This document shows, in pieces, positions 22,612-32,313 of a DNA stretch of 64,000 bases. Origin of the DNA: Desertibacillus haloalkaliphilus (GTDB lineage Bacteria; Bacillota; Bacilli; Bacillales; KJ1-10-99). The notes beneath the pieces are model-generated. The model had not been told where the DNA came from and ran no database searches. It was given only the letters and a program-made list of their open reading frames with translations. The stretch covers positions 1 through 64,000 of the forward strand of contig NZ_JAHPIV010000003.1 of NCBI RefSeq assembly GCF_019039105.1, in the 5' to 3' direction. The stretch's first letter is position 1, and each line of letters starts with the position of its first letter. A program made the position numbers and the translations under genes.

Positions 22612-23358
22612 ATGGTGCTTTTAGGAACAATCGTCAATGGACTAGCGATCATTATTGGCGCATGTCTTGGTGCGATTATAAAGAACATTCCTGAAGGGGT
22701 AAAGTCAACAGTTATGCAAGCAATCGCTTTGGCTGTTATCATTTTAGGAATTAGTATGGGATTACAAACGGAACAGTTTTTAATCGTTATCGGAAGTCTT
22801 GTTATTGGAAGTATTTTAGGTGAACGTTGGGCGTTAGAAGATCGCCTGAATCAGTTAGGAAAATGGTTAGAAAAGAAAAGTGGTTCAAAAGAAGAGGGAT
22901 CAGTTGCGAAAGCCTTTGTAACAACAACGTTAATTTATGTAGTCGGTGCGATGGCTGTAGTCGGTGCACTTGATAGCGGCTTACGTAGTGACCATTCCGT
23001 TCTATATACGAAAGCAATGCTTGATGGTTTTTCTGCGATCATTTTTACGTCTACATTAGGGTTTGGAGTGATTTTTTCAGCGATTCCAGTGATCATCTAT
23101 CAAGGAACGATCGCATTGTTTGCAACCCAAATTGATAAATTTATTCCGAGCGAATTGATGGATGCTTTCATCGTCGAAATGACCGCAGTTGGCGGGATTA
23201 TGATTCTCGGTATCGGTCTAAATATTATTGGTTTGCTTAAAGTTAGAGTCGCAAACTTGTTACCAGCCATTTTAGTAACGGCTGTGCTTGTGCCAATTGT
23301 ATATTACTGGACCACAATTGTTAGTTTTACACAAATGTATGTGCCATTTATCGGTTAG
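22612..23358 (+). CDS. DUF554 membrane protein
   Basis: A 248-residue protein with about seven hydrophobic segments, opening MVLLGTIVNGLAIIIGACLG and containing GSILGERWALEDRL and MLDGFSAIIFTSTLGFGV, the DUF554 (YqgA/YdfK-like) pattern. The function of the family is unknown; transport is often suggested. It follows the desulfurase-like gene by 11 bp. A terminator starts at its stop codon. Confidence 0.85.
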   Translation: MVLLGTIVNGLAIIIGACLGAIIKNIPEGVKSTVMQAIALAVIILGISMGLQTEQFLIVIGSLVIGSILGERWALEDRLNQLGKWLEKKSGSKEEGSVAKAFVTTTLIYVVGAMAVVGALDSGLRSDHSVLYTKAMLDGFSAIIFTSTLGFGVIFSAIPVIIYQGTIALFATQIDKFIPSELMDAFIVEMTAVGGIMILGIGLNIIGLLKVRVANLLPAILVTAVLVPIVYYWTTIVSFTQMYVPFIG

Positions 23359-23389
23359 AGGCTTAGTTTGATGCTAGGCTTCTTTTTTT
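23358..23389 (+). terminator. Terminator after the DUF554 gene
   Basis: GAGGCTTAG (23358-23366) pairs with CTAGGCTTC (23374-23382) with two G-U pairs, then seven T residues. Confidence 0.75.
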
Positions 23390-23443
23390 GTTTGAAAAGG
23401 GGACGAAGTAGGCCAGTTAGGTGTTAACCAATGAATAAGGCTG

Positions 23444-23517
23444 ACTCACACCACCTTTGATTGAAGTTTGAGGGCCATTTTCTGACGAAGGAGAAGTTCT
23501 TACAAGGTGGTGTGAGT
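23444..23517. repeat. 14-nt inverted repeat downstream of yyaC
   Basis: Arms ACTCACACCACCTT (23444-23457) and AAGGTGGTGTGAGT (23504-23517) are perfectly complementary, separated by 46 bases. It lies just past the yyaC stop on the minus strand, but no T-run follows. Confidence 0.55.
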
Positions 23518-23523
23518 TAAATT

Positions 23524-24153
23524 TTATGTTTGGAAAAATGTTGGTTTAAGTGACTTGAAGAGTGGTGTAGGTTTTTCTTTGATTTGTGCTAGTTTTGTAT
23601 CAGTCAAATGGATACTTTCCGATATCATTTCAGCCATTTTCATGACAAAGTGAAGACGAGTATTTTGGAGAACAAAAAATTCCATCATTCCGCCGATATT
23701 GACAATTCCGGTCAGGTGGATGTCGCCAACTGGGGGGAGTTTTTTATTTACAGCAGCACCGGGTTTAACTGGACCTTCTGCTAGTGTAATTTTACCGACA
23801 CTATTGAGTCGTCCAAGACAAGCATCAATGGCAATGATAAAAGGCCGGTAATGGTTATTTTCGATATCATTAAGGCTTTTCTCTAAATTAACGGCATGAA
23901 CTGGGTTTTCTAACGTTCCGTACACGTGAAACGACGACAATTGACGTTCGTCAAGCTTTGTGCCAATTAGTGGTCCAAGTGAGTCACCGGTCGAACGGTC
24001 TGTTCCGATACAAACGACAACCAACTCACGATCACGGTGTTCTTCTACTTGGGAAAGCAGTTGATTAGAAAGGGCAGTCACTCCATCGGTTTCATCCATA
24101 TGGATACGGTAAGGCGATTGTTTTTTTTGGAAAAACCCTCGTTTTCGAATCAT
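23524..24153 (-). CDS. yyaC: YyaC, putative spore protease-like protein
   Basis: A 209-residue protein of the YyaC family, related in fold to the germination protease GPR and expressed in the forespore in B. subtilis. CIGTDRSTGDSLGPLIG and AIDACLGRLNSVG are the recognisable motifs. The frame is open for 47 codons upstream, but ATG 24153 has the strong site AAAGGAGAGG and gives the expected length. It is divergent from the YkvI-type gene. It is evidence that the organism forms spores. Confidence 0.9.
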   Translation of the reverse strand: MIRKRGFFQKKQSPYRIHMDETDGVTALSNQLLSQVEEHRDRELVVVCIGTDRSTGDSLGPLIGTKLDERQLSSFHVYGTLENPVHAVNLEKSLNDIENNHYRPFIIAIDACLGRLNSVGKITLAEGPVKPGAAVNKKLPPVGDIHLTGIVNIGGMMEFFVLQNTRLHFVMKMAEMISESIHLTDTKLAQIKEKPTPLFKSLKPTFFQT

Positions 24154-24250
24154 ATCTACCTCTCCTTTGCAATAGTAGTAACAGTATACGGATAAAATTT
24201 CCTTTCTATACATAGACATGTAAAAAAACATAGAGAGAGGTAGGGACAGG

Positions 24251-25270
24251 ATGTGGTATAGCGGATTTAAATGGATGTTCTTAATTATTGGCACAATGAT
24301 TGGTGCAGGTTATGCGTCTGGACGTGAATTGTGGGAGTTTTTTGGCAGTGAAAGTGGACTAGCGATTATTTTATTTGCTATCTTCTTTATATTTAGTTGC
24401 ACAGTTATATTAAAGATTAGCTATAAAAAGTCATCCTCTCATTACTTGCCTGTTCTTGAGAGTCTGATGGGTAAAAAATTGACAGGCCTTTATGATGTCA
24501 TGATCATTCTTTATTTATTCTCAACTACGGTAATCATGTTAGCGGGTGGTGGGGCTACGCTTGAAGTCATTCAATTACCTTACTGGTTAGGGACCGTCAT
24601 TATTGGTGGATTGCTTGTTCTTTTGTTCGTTTGGGATACAAAAGGAATGACATCGATGAATTCTTTCATCATCCCCATTTTAATTACATTTTTGCTAGGT
24701 ATTCTATTGTTCTTTCAATACTCAAATGGATTTCCGATTAAGGTTGAGTTAACTCAACAGGAGAATTGGCCAGCGGCATTAACGTTTACTTCATTAAATG
24801 TGTTGCCATTGATTGCTGTGCTTGCGGCGATTGGCCATGAGATTAAATATGAGGGTGAAATTTGGATTGCTAGTATTGGAAGTGGTATTGTCTTAGGGTC
24901 GATTTCGTTCTTATATAATGAATCACTATTGCAAGTGGCTAATGATATCATGTTATATGAAATTCCATTGTTTGCAATTTTGAAACATTACCCATATTTT
25001 ATGGTGCTAGTGATGTCGGGGTTATTGTGGCTTGCGATTTACACAACAGCAGCTGCAGGTGTGTTTGGTTTAGTTACAAGATTTAGAAACTATGTGAACT
25101 TACCATTATGGGGGCTTGCACTTATCTTGCTAGCGCTCATGATCCCACTGACGACCATTGGGTTCTCAACGTTAATATCGATTTTATACCCGCTTTATGG
25201 CGTGCTAAACCTTTATGTATTTGCGTCGATTTTATTGTATCCAATTGTGAACCGGTATCAGCTCGAATGA
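24251..25270 (+). CDS. YkvI-family membrane protein
   Basis: A 339-residue polytopic protein with about ten hydrophobic segments. The N-terminus WMFLIIGTMIGAGYASGRE is the hallmark of the YkvI family (COG3949), distantly related to APC-type transporters. A substrate is not known. ATG start with GAGAGG upstream. It is divergent from yyaC with 97 bp between them, so the two promoters share that gap. Confidence 0.75.
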   Translation: MWYSGFKWMFLIIGTMIGAGYASGRELWEFFGSESGLAIILFAIFFIFSCTVILKISYKKSSSHYLPVLESLMGKKLTGLYDVMIILYLFSTTVIMLAGGGATLEVIQLPYWLGTVIIGGLLVLLFVWDTKGMTSMNSFIIPILITFLLGILLFFQYSNGFPIKVELTQQENWPAALTFTSLNVLPLIAVLAAIGHEIKYEGEIWIASIGSGIVLGSISFLYNESLLQVANDIMLYEIPLFAILKHYPYFMVLVMSGLLWLAIYTTAAAGVFGLVTRFRNYVNLPLWGLALILLALMIPLTTIGFSTLISILYPLYGVLNLYVFASILLYPIVNRYQLE

Positions 25271-25375
25271 TAAGACTACGATTTTGAATTTAGGGCAAGC
25301 ATTCGTTTCAGTGGAAAAATGGTGTATAATAGCAGATGATGATACGTAAACAAGCTCTTGAAGGGAGAGATTGAT

Positions 25376-25573
25376 TTGGATGCTAAAGAATTTCAGTTGA
25401 ACGATGTTGTTGAAATGAAAAAGCCTCACCCTTGTGGAGAAAATCGTTGGAAAATCATTCGGTTAGGGATGGATATTCGAATTAAATGTTTAGGTTGTGA
25501 CCATAGTGTTCTCTTACCAAGGCGTGAATTTACAAAAAAATTAAAAAAAGTACTCGAACAGGTAGAGGAGTAG
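25376..25573 (+). CDS. yyzM: DUF951 protein YyzM
   Basis: A 65-residue protein from TTG 25376. The DUF951 pattern is clear: FQLNDVVEMKKPHPCGENRW and IKCLGCDHSVLLPRREF, with three conserved cysteines that could bind metal. The frame could start six codons earlier at ATG 25358, but the GGGAG site fits the TTG better. It is found near ychF in many Bacillota. A terminator follows directly. Confidence 0.85.
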   Translation: MDAKEFQLNDVVEMKKPHPCGENRWKIIRLGMDIRIKCLGCDHSVLLPRREFTKKLKKVLEQVEE

Positions 25574-25581
25574 CAGTACCC

Positions 25582-25617
25582 CAAGGCGATGGCGGTGACC
25601 ATTGCCTTGTTTTTTTT
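25582..25617 (+). terminator. yyzM terminator
   Basis: CAAGGCGATGG (25582-25592) pairs with CCATTGCCTTG (25599-25609), followed by eight T residues. Confidence 0.85.
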
Positions 25618-25819
25618 GCTTGGAATTACTATAATTGACAAGGTGTATAAAGGAAGGTAAAGGGGCGGAGTGCGCGAACGAAGATGGATAGCCAGGGAAG
25701 TACGCTCACTCATACCGCCTTAGGATTTAAGCGATACCGCTAGAGTGAGAAAATGACGTTCCTTCACGAGAGTGAAAGTGCAAAGATATTTTTTATTATT
25801 TAATAAGGAAGTGAATGAT

Positions 25820-26920
25820 ATGGCATTAACAACAGGCATCGTTGGTTTACCTAACGTTGGTAAATCAACATTATTTAATGCAATTACGCAAGCAGGTGCA
25901 GAGTCTGCGAACTACCCATTTTGTACGATTGACCCTAACGTAGGGATCGTTGAGGTTCCTGACCATCGACTAAATACATTAACAAAACTTGTTGATCCGA
26001 AAAAAACAGTTCCAACAGCGTTTGAGTTTACGGACATTGCGGGTATTGTAGAAGGAGCGAGTAAGGGAGAGGGCCTAGGGAATAAGTTCCTTTCACATAT
26101 TCGCCAGGTCGATGCGATTTCACATGTTGTTCGTTGTTTCCAAGATGACAATATTACACATGTATCAGGTCGAGTGGACCCAATCTCTGACATTGAAGTC
26201 ATTAACCTAGAACTAATCTTAGCTGACCTTGAATCAGTTGATAAACGAATTGATCGTGTTGCAAAGCTTTCAAGGCAAAAGGACAAGGAAGCAATGGCTG
26301 AGCATGAGGTTCTTGTTAAGTTAAAAGAGGCATTTGAGAATGAGAAACCAGCAAGAAGTGTGGACTTAACAGATGAAGAGAAGGAAATTGTTAAGGGGTT
26401 ACACTTGTTAACAATGAAGCCTGTTCTTTATGTTGCCAATGTTAGTGAAGAAGATTTGCTTGATCCAAGTAATAATGAGAATGTTGCTAAAGTGAAAGAG
26501 TTTGCAGCAAATGAGAACTCCGAAGTGATTGTTGCGTGTGCAAAAATCGAATCTGAAATCGCTGAACTTGAAGGCGAAGAAAAAGATATGTTCCTCGAAG
26601 AGCTAGGAATTGAAGAGTCAGGTCTTGATCAATTGATTCGTGCGGCTTACCACCTACTTGGACTAGCAACTTATTTTACAGCTGGTGTACAAGAAGTTCG
26701 TGCTTGGACCATTCGCCAAGGAACGAAGGCGCCACAAGCAGCAGGTGTCATTCATTCTGACTTTGAGCGTGGTTTCATTCGTGCTGAAGTTGTATCTTAT
26801 GATGATTTGGTCGATGCTGGATCGATGGCTGTAGCGAAGGAAAATGGGAAAGTACGCCTTGAAGGTAAGGATTATGTCGTCAAAGATGGTGACGTGGTTC
26901 ATTTCCGTTTCAATGTCTAG
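25820..26920 (+). CDS. ychF: Redox-regulated ATPase YchF
   Basis: An Obg-related P-loop protein that prefers ATP and associates with ribosomes. The P-loop is GLPNVGKSTLFNA at about residues 8-20, with DIAGIVEGASKGEGLGNKFL next and the C-terminal TGS-like domain (AWTIRQGTKAPQAAGVIHSDFE). 366 residues from ATG 25820, the family length; an in-frame ATG 16 codons upstream lacks a ribosome site. It sits between yyzM and rpsF, a common Bacillus order. Confidence 0.95.
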   Translation: MALTTGIVGLPNVGKSTLFNAITQAGAESANYPFCTIDPNVGIVEVPDHRLNTLTKLVDPKKTVPTAFEFTDIAGIVEGASKGEGLGNKFLSHIRQVDAISHVVRCFQDDNITHVSGRVDPISDIEVINLELILADLESVDKRIDRVAKLSRQKDKEAMAEHEVLVKLKEAFENEKPARSVDLTDEEKEIVKGLHLLTMKPVLYVANVSEEDLLDPSNNENVAKVKEFAANENSEVIVACAKIESEIAELEGEEKDMFLEELGIEESGLDQLIRAAYHLLGLATYFTAGVQEVRAWTIRQGTKAPQAAGVIHSDFERGFIRAEVVSYDDLVDAGSMAVAKENGKVRLEGKDYVVKDGDVVHFRFNV

Positions 26921-26961
26921 GGCCTAAAATATCGCAAACGGAAAACAAATGATTTTTGCGC

Positions 26962-26990
26962 TTGTGTGAGACAAGTCATTCTGCTATAAT
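26962..26990 (+). promoter_or_regulatory. rpsF promoter
   Basis: -35 TTGTGT (26962-26967) and -10 TATAAT (26985-26990) with a 17-bp spacer. Confidence 0.75.
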
Positions 26991-27021
26991 TAGTCAATGC
27001 GAGTAAATAACAGATGTTATT

Positions 27022-27060
27022 TTTGCTCCTTGCTCCGCAAATGTGGAGCCGTTAGACCAA
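27022..27060 (+). promoter_or_regulatory. Possible S6:S18 ribosomal leader
   Basis: The rpsF leader contains CTCC GCAAATGT GGAG followed immediately by CCG (about 27033-27052). S6:S18 autoregulatory leaders upstream of rpsF have a short hairpin with a conserved CCG. The match is by eye only. Confidence 0.4.
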
Positions 27061-27075
27061 AAGGAGGTGAACGGA

Positions 27076-27363
27076 ATGCGTAAATACGAAATTATGTATA
27101 TCATTGCTCCAAACCTTGAGGAATCAGCAAACAAAGAAATCATTGAGCGTTACAACCAAGTGTTAACAAACAATGGTGCTGAGGTTGAAAAGGTTGAAGA
27201 AATGGGTAAACGTAGACTAGCTTACGAAATTAACGATTATCGTGAAGGGTACTATGTGTTAATTAACGTAGCTGCTGGCTCAACAGCAATTGATGAGTTC
27301 CAACGTTTAATCAAAATCAATGATAATGTTATTCGAGTTCTTGTCACAAAAGACGAAGAATAA
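27076..27363 (+). CDS. rpsF: 30S ribosomal protein S6
   Basis: A 95-residue S6 protein starting [17 protein letters not shown], with [18 protein letters not shown] and a C-terminal [13 protein letters not shown]. The ribosome site AAGGAGGTGA is perfect for ATG 27076; codons upstream are open but not used. It heads the rpsF-ssb-rpsR operon, which links ribosome assembly with replication. Confidence 0.97.
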   Translation: MRKYEIMYIIAPNLEESANKEIIERYNQVLTNNGAEVEKVEEMGKRRLAYEINDYREGYYVLINVAAGSTAIDEFQRLIKINDNVIRVLVTKDEE

Positions 27364-27390
27364 GCTTAGAATTTAATGGGAGGGGTTTAG

Positions 27391-27891
27391 ATGATTAACC
27401 GAGTCATACTCGTTGGCCGTTTGACGAGAGACCCAGAGTTGAAATACACTCCTAATGGTGTCGCTGTTTCAAACTTTACACTAGCAGTCAATCGACCATT
27501 TTCAAATCAACAAGGTGAGCGTGAAGCGGACTTTGTGAACTGTGTTGTTTGGCGAAAGCAAGCAGAAAATGTAGCGAACTTCTTGAAAAAAGGAAGCTTA
27601 GCTGGTGTTGATGGTCGTCTCCAAACCCGTAGTTATGAAAATAATGAAGGGCGAAGAGTATTTGTTACAGAAATTGTTGCTGAAAGTGTACAATTTTTGG
27701 AACCTAAAAATGCTAGTGGAAACCAAGGTGGTGGTCGTGGCAATGAATTCTACGGCGGCAACCAAGGACCAATGAATGATGGCGGCGGTTTTAATCAAAA
27801 CCAAGGACGAAATCCATCGCGTTTAAATGATGATCCGTTTTCTAATGATGGCAAGCCAATTGACATCTCAGATGACGATCTTCCATTTTAG
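27391..27891 (+). CDS. ssb: Single-stranded DNA-binding protein
   Basis: 166 residues. The N-terminal OB fold ([20 protein letters not shown] to about residue 105) is followed by a Gly/Asn/Gln-rich linker and the acidic tip DDDLPF, which recruits partner proteins at forks. ATG start with GGGAGGGG upstream. It lies between rpsF and rpsR, as in nearly all Bacillota. Confidence 0.97.
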   Translation: MINRVILVGRLTRDPELKYTPNGVAVSNFTLAVNRPFSNQQGEREADFVNCVVWRKQAENVANFLKKGSLAGVDGRLQTRSYENNEGRRVFVTEIVAESVQFLEPKNASGNQGGGRGNEFYGGNQGPMNDGGGFNQNQGRNPSRLNDDPFSNDGKPIDISDDDLPF

Positions 27892-27992
27892 AGGTGGTAC
27901 GGACGTCACTTCGGTGATTGCTTCCTCCCATAATGATAAAGATAAAGCAGTTTTTGCATGAATATAATTTTCAATAGATAGGAGGGTTACTC

Positions 27993-28226
27993 ATGGCTCG
28001 TAGAGGACGTGGACCAAAACGCCGTAAAGTGTGTTACTTTACAGTGAACAAAATCGAAAAGATCGATTATAAAGATGTAGATCTTCTTAAACGTTTTATC
28101 TCAGAACGTGGAAAGATCTTACCTCGTCGTGTGACAGGTACATCTGCAAAATACCAACGTCAGCTTACAACTGCAATCAAGCGCGCTCGTCAAATCGCTT
28201 TATTGCCGTACGTAACTGGTGAATAA
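27993..28226 (+). CDS. rpsR: 30S ribosomal protein S18
   Basis: 77 residues, starting [18 protein letters not shown], with [20 protein letters not shown] and the end [12 protein letters not shown], the S18 pattern. Only one cysteine is seen near the N-terminus, so it is the zinc-free type. ATG start with AGGAGGG upstream. Last gene of the rpsF operon; two hairpins follow. Confidence 0.97.
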   Translation: MARRGRGPKRRKVCYFTVNKIEKIDYKDVDLLKRFISERGKILPRRVTGTSAKYQRQLTTAIKRARQIALLPYVTGE

Positions 28227-28233
28227 TATTGGT

Positions 28234-28272
28234 AAAAGCATGGCAGGGACAAGCTCCCTGTCATGCTTTTTT
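28234..28272 (+). terminator. rpsR terminator
   Basis: AAAGCATGGCAGGGA and TCCCTGTCATGCTTT form a long hairpin followed by T residues. Confidence 0.85.
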
Positions 28273-28296
28273 AATGGATCATAGATTATTTGCAAG

Positions 28297-28342
28297 AAAA
28301 CCCGGATGATAGTTGTTGTATAAACTGCCATCCGGGTTTTTA
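28297..28342. terminator. Second tandem hairpin after rpsR
   Basis: AAAACCCGGATG (28297-28308) pairs with CATCCGGGTTTT (about 28329-28340), with A/T tails on both sides, so it may terminate from either direction. Confidence 0.7.
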
Positions 28343-28872
28343 ATTTAGGTTCAATATAGAGATAGTGTGTTTTCGTTTTGGACATAGACTTGATATTGGT
28401 TTTTACCTTTTTCTTATGACATATAAAGAGCCATGTCTTTTTGTTTCACTAGAGCACCAAATTCTCCTAATTCCATACCAGTAGGGATGCTGATACTAAC
28501 AGAGACGTTTAATTGGTCGAGACTGGGTAATGGATCTAAGCATCCGGCTAGCTATGCGTTCAGAATCTTGTATAATCTTGTTTTTATTGTTTGTTTATAC
28601 TATATCTGTATAAACTTATAAAAATATTAATACCTTTTGTAAGCTTTAAAGTAATATTGCTTAGTGTAAAACAGAAATTCCATCGAGAAATATTGCACTA
28701 ATACTGTAAATGATGCTTTTAGTTTTTGTCATAATTGTCATTACTAGAGGATGGTGCGAAGTTCGTTTTAGCATGGGAGGTCCTTTCTTTAACTTTACTG
28801 AAATGTACGCTAAAATGTAGATGGGATGTTATAAGTGTTGTTTATCTAATGGAAAGAAGTTGAGGTGACACC
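28343..28872. other. 530-bp gene-poor, AT-rich gap before yybS
   Basis: I see no convincing gene. A 62-residue plus-strand frame at 28433-28621 has no good ribosome site. The minus strand of the same stretch reads an open peptide of about 45 codons, including IPTGMELGEFGALVKQ, with no start-site support; it could be a gene relic. The yybS promoter must lie towards the right end. Confidence 0.4.
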
Positions 28873-29811
28873 GTGAAAAACACTCGTGTGTTAACAGAAG
28901 GTGCAATTATTGCAGCCTTGTTTGCGATTCTTTTATTTTTAACATTGTATTTGCCGATTATCGGTAGCATTGTGATCTGGTTATTGCCAATTCCATTTAT
29001 CGTGTATGTGTATCGGCACGGCTTAAAAGCAGGACTCATTCTTTGGTTTGTTGCTTTCTTTGTTTCATTTATCATCGGAGGTCTGCTTGTTCTACCTTTA
29101 ACACTGATGTTTGGTAGTGGCGGGATTGTGGTTGGTGAATTGTATCGTCGGAAAAAATCAGCGTTTGCTGTGTTACTAGGCGGAAGTTTAACCTATATTG
29201 CCAACTTACTGTTATCATTTATTGCTAGCATTGTCTTGTTTGGCATTCATCCAATCGAAGCCATTCAAGAAATGATGCTACAATCGATAGCAACAGCCGA
29301 GGGGATGTTAGGAGCAGTTGGTCAAGAGTCTACAGAGCAACTCCAACCGATGTATGATATGATTGATCAGTTGATTCATTTAGCCCCGGTGATGTTGATA
29401 GTCACTGGTATTGGTTTTGCACTTATTATTCAGCTGATCGCAAGCGTAGTACTAAGAAGATTAGGTGGGCAGGTTGAGCCATTGCCACGCTTTCGTGAAT
29501 GGCGGTTCCCTCGATCTTTTTTATGGTACTATTTAGCCGTTTCCCTTTTTATTATTATCGGGGTAGAAGAAGGGAGCACATTATATGTAGTTGTATGGAA
29601 TTTGTTCCCGATCTTAGAGATTGCGATGACGATTCAAGGGTTAGCGCTAATATTTTATTATTTCCATGTCAAAAAAGTCTCAAAGGCAGTCCCGATAATT
29701 ATTTTAATTCTAGGGTTTGTCATTCCTTTTCTACTGTATCTGATCCGAATCTTAGGTATAATTGATTTAGGGTTTGATTTGAGAAAGAGAATGGAATCTC
29801 AAGAGAAGTAG
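28873..29811 (+). CDS. yybS: YybS (DUF2232) membrane protein
   Basis: A 312-residue protein with about eight hydrophobic segments, opening MKNTRVLTEGAIIAALFAIL, the DUF2232/YybS pattern. It may be related to energy-coupling-type vitamin transport components, but its role is unknown. GTG start after GAGGTGA. It is followed after 12 bp by gdpP, and the order yybS-gdpP-rplI-dnaC is conserved in bacilli. Confidence 0.85.
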   Translation: MKNTRVLTEGAIIAALFAILLFLTLYLPIIGSIVIWLLPIPFIVYVYRHGLKAGLILWFVAFFVSFIIGGLLVLPLTLMFGSGGIVVGELYRRKKSAFAVLLGGSLTYIANLLLSFIASIVLFGIHPIEAIQEMMLQSIATAEGMLGAVGQESTEQLQPMYDMIDQLIHLAPVMLIVTGIGFALIIQLIASVVLRRLGGQVEPLPRFREWRFPRSFLWYYLAVSLFIIIGVEEGSTLYVVVWNLFPILEIAMTIQGLALIFYYFHVKKVSKAVPIIILILGFVIPFLLYLIRILGIIDLGFDLRKRMESQEK

Positions 29812-29823
29812 GAGTTGTACATT

Positions 29824-31788
29824 ATGCCAGAGTTCCTTAAGAAACAGTGGTATGGCTCACATATGATCGCCTTATTTTCTTTGGCAGTGGTCTTTATAGT
29901 GATTGTAAGTATATACCAATGGAAAATTGGGATCATTGGTTTTTTCTTACTCGGTGTCGTGCTATTATTTTCTTTTCAAGCAAGGAAACGATTTGAAGGT
30001 AATTTAGAAGATTATATTTCAACTCTTTCCTATCGTGTGAATAAAGCTGGTGAAGAAGCTGTCGTTCAAATGCCGATTGGAATTATTCTTTATAATAATG
30101 ACTCAACTATACAATGGGCTAATCCTTATATGAGCTCCTTTTTAGAAGGGGAATTCTTTGATAAATCTCTTGATGACATTTCAAAGGAAATTATCCCGAT
30201 TGTTGAAGATGAACAAGAAGAAGAGAAGATTATGATAGATGGTAAATACTATCATATGTTTATAAAACGTGAAGAGCGTTTACTTTATTTTTTTGATATG
30301 ACAGAAAAAGAAGAAACGTTAGAGCTATATCACAAAGAGAAAACAGTTATAGGTTTTATTTATTTGGATAATTATGATGAAGTGACTCAGGGCATGGATG
30401 ACCAGGTCCGAAGTAAATTAATGAGTAAAATTACTTCAGCGTTAAACCAGTGGGCTAATGATTATGAGGTCTTTTTGCGACGAACGTCGACGGATCGGTT
30501 CATGATGATCTGTAATCAGGAATCGCTACAAGAGATCGAAACTACACGTTTTGAAATCCTTGACCATATTCGTGATGTGACTGCAAAGGAAAAGGTTTCA
30601 ATCACATTGAGTGTTGGGATCGGTAGTGGTGAAACGTCTGTCCGTGAACTAGGTGATTTAGCCCAGTCAAGCTTGGACCTTGCCCTTGGGCGTGGCGGTG
30701 ACCAAGTGGCGATCAAACAAAAGGCCGGTAAGGTTCGGTTTTATGGTGGCAAATCGAATGCGGTTGAAAAACGAACTCGTGTCCGGGCAAGAGTCATTTC
30801 TCATGCCTTACGGGATTTTGTTTTAGAAAGTGATCAAATTATGATCATGGGACATAAGAACCCTGATATGGATGCAATTGGTGCGGCAATTGGTGTCTCA
30901 AAGATTGCTGACGTTAATGATAAGGTCGGTTCGATTGTCGTTGATCCGACTGATATAAACCCTGATGTCCAGAAGCTGATGGAAGAGATTGAATATAACG
31001 ATCGGCTTTCATCTGTGATCATTACACCTGAGCAGGCCCGTGAGGAAGTGACGAGTCGTACGTTACTCGTTGTTGTTGACACCCATCGTCCCTCACTTGT
31101 GATCGAGCCTGCATTATTAAAAAAAGCAGAACGTGTTATTGTCCTTGATCACCACCGTCGCGGTGAAGAGTTTATTGAAGATCCAGTTCTTGTTTATATG
31201 GAGCCGTATGCATCTTCAACGGCCGAGCTTGTAACAGAACTACTTGAATATCAACCGAAAAATATTAATATGAGTATATTAGAAGCAACAGCATTAATGG
31301 CAGGGATCATTGTTGATACGAAAAGCTTTGCGATTCGCACAGGAGCGCGAACGTTTGATGCCGCTTCATTTCTACGATCAAATGGTGCGGATACAACACT
31401 TGTCCAAAAGCTTTTAAAAGAGGACCTTGAGCAATATGTTAAGCGTTCGAAACTGATTGAATCAGCTACGATCTATAAAGATGGACTCACAATTGCAAAG
31501 GCTGCAGAAGGGGAGACATATGATCAAGTGCTAATCGCCCAAGCTGCTGATACACTGCTTACGATGAATGATGTAACGGCATCGTTTGTCATCTCAAAGC
31601 GGAAAGATGGTCGGACGAGTATTAGTGCTCGTTCGCTCGGTGAAGTGAATGTTCAAGTGATTATGGAAGAGCTAAATGGTGGGGGACATCTCACCAATGC
31701 AGCGACACAGCTAGAAGGTGTGTCAATAGATGAAACAGAAGATTTATTAAGGAGAGCTATTGATCATTATTTAGAAGGGGGAAATTAA
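29824..31788 (+). CDS. gdpP: Cyclic-di-AMP phosphodiesterase GdpP
   Basis: Degrades c-di-AMP. Two N-terminal membrane helices, a PAS-like domain (about 85-170), a degenerate GGDEF domain, then a DHH/DHHA1 phosphodiesterase with [31 protein letters not shown] and [11 protein letters not shown]. About 654 residues from ATG 29824; the in-frame TTG at 29815 is too close to the AGGAG site. c-di-AMP controls potassium and cell-wall balance, which fits the nearby wal genes. Confidence 0.95.
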   Translation: MPEFLKKQWYGSHMIALFSLAVVFIVIVSIYQWKIGIIGFFLLGVVLLFSFQARKRFEGNLEDYISTLSYRVNKAGEEAVVQMPIGIILYNNDSTIQWANPYMSSFLEGEFFDKSLDDISKEIIPIVEDEQEEEKIMIDGKYYHMFIKREERLLYFFDMTEKEETLELYHKEKTVIGFIYLDNYDEVTQGMDDQVRSKLMSKITSALNQWANDYEVFLRRTSTDRFMMICNQESLQEIETTRFEILDHIRDVTAKEKVSITLSVGIGSGETSVRELGDLAQSSLDLALGRGGDQVAIKQKAGKVRFYGGKSNAVEKRTRVRARVISHALRDFVLESDQIMIMGHKNPDMDAIGAAIGVSKIADVNDKVGSIVVDPTDINPDVQKLMEEIEYNDRLSSVIITPEQAREEVTSRTLLVVVDTHRPSLVIEPALLKKAERVIVLDHHRRGEEFIEDPVLVYMEPYASSTAELVTELLEYQPKNINMSILEATALMAGIIVDTKSFAIRTGARTFDAASFLRSNGADTTLVQKLLKEDLEQYVKRSKLIESATIYKDGLTIAKAAEGETYDQVLIAQAADTLLTMNDVTASFVISKRKDGRTSISARSLGEVNVQVIMEELNGGGHLTNAATQLEGVSIDETEDLLRRAIDHYLEGGN

Positions 31789-31790
31789 TC

Positions 31791-32234
31791 ATGAAAGTAA
31801 TTTTTCAACAAGATGTAAAAGGCAAAGGGAAAAAAGGTGAAGTGAAAAACGTTTCGGAAGGCTATGCAAGAAACTACCTGCTCCCAAACAACCTAGCTGT
31901 TGAAGCAACAAGTGGAAACATCAAGACACTTGACGCAAAAAAGAAGAGTCAAGAGAAGAAAGCAGAACAAGAACTAGCTGATGCAAAAAAATACAAAGAA
32001 GAATTAGAAGCCATTACAGTAGAGATTAAGGCGAAATCTGGTGAAGGCGGCCGCTTGTTTGGAGCCGTTTCAACGAAGCAAATTGCTGAGACATTAAAGA
32101 GGATGAAAAAGAAAGTAGATAAGCGCAAAATCATGCTTGATGAACCGATTCGTGCATTAGGTTATACGAATGTACCAATTAAGATTCACCCTGAAGTAAC
32201 CGCTACAGTTAAAGTTCATGTCGTTGAAGAGTAA
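31791..32234 (+). CDS. rplI: 50S ribosomal protein L9
   Basis: 147 residues. The N-terminal domain reads [21 protein letters not shown] and [15 protein letters not shown]; a long connecting helix and the C-terminal domain ([14 protein letters not shown]) follow. It begins two bases after the gdpP stop, so the two are coupled. A hairpin follows before dnaC. Confidence 0.97.
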   Translation: MKVIFQQDVKGKGKKGEVKNVSEGYARNYLLPNNLAVEATSGNIKTLDAKKKSQEKKAEQELADAKKYKEELEAITVEIKAKSGEGGRLFGAVSTKQIAETLKRMKKKVDKRKIMLDEPIRALGYTNVPIKIHPEVTATVKVHVVEE

Positions 32235-32244
32235 TTCTATTGTT

Positions 32245-32276
32245 GATGGTTGATTTTTTATAAATCAACCATCTTT
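32245..32276 (+). terminator. Hairpin between rplI and dnaC
   Basis: GATGGTTGATTT (32245-32256) pairs with AAATCAACCATC (32262-32273); only a weak T-run follows, so it may be an attenuator. Confidence 0.6.
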
Positions 32277-32313
32277 CATTAGTGTAATTTTTAGATGAAA
32301 GCAGGAGGCAAAC

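Noticed and set aside
25620-25790. GC-richer stretch with partial dyads before ychF considered as a riboswitch
   Set aside because: Partial pairing (GGCGG/CCGCC) is present but no conserved riboswitch motif can be recognised.
28433-28621. 62-codon plus-strand frame before yybS
   Set aside because: No ribosome site, no domain and low-complexity composition; not reported as a gene.
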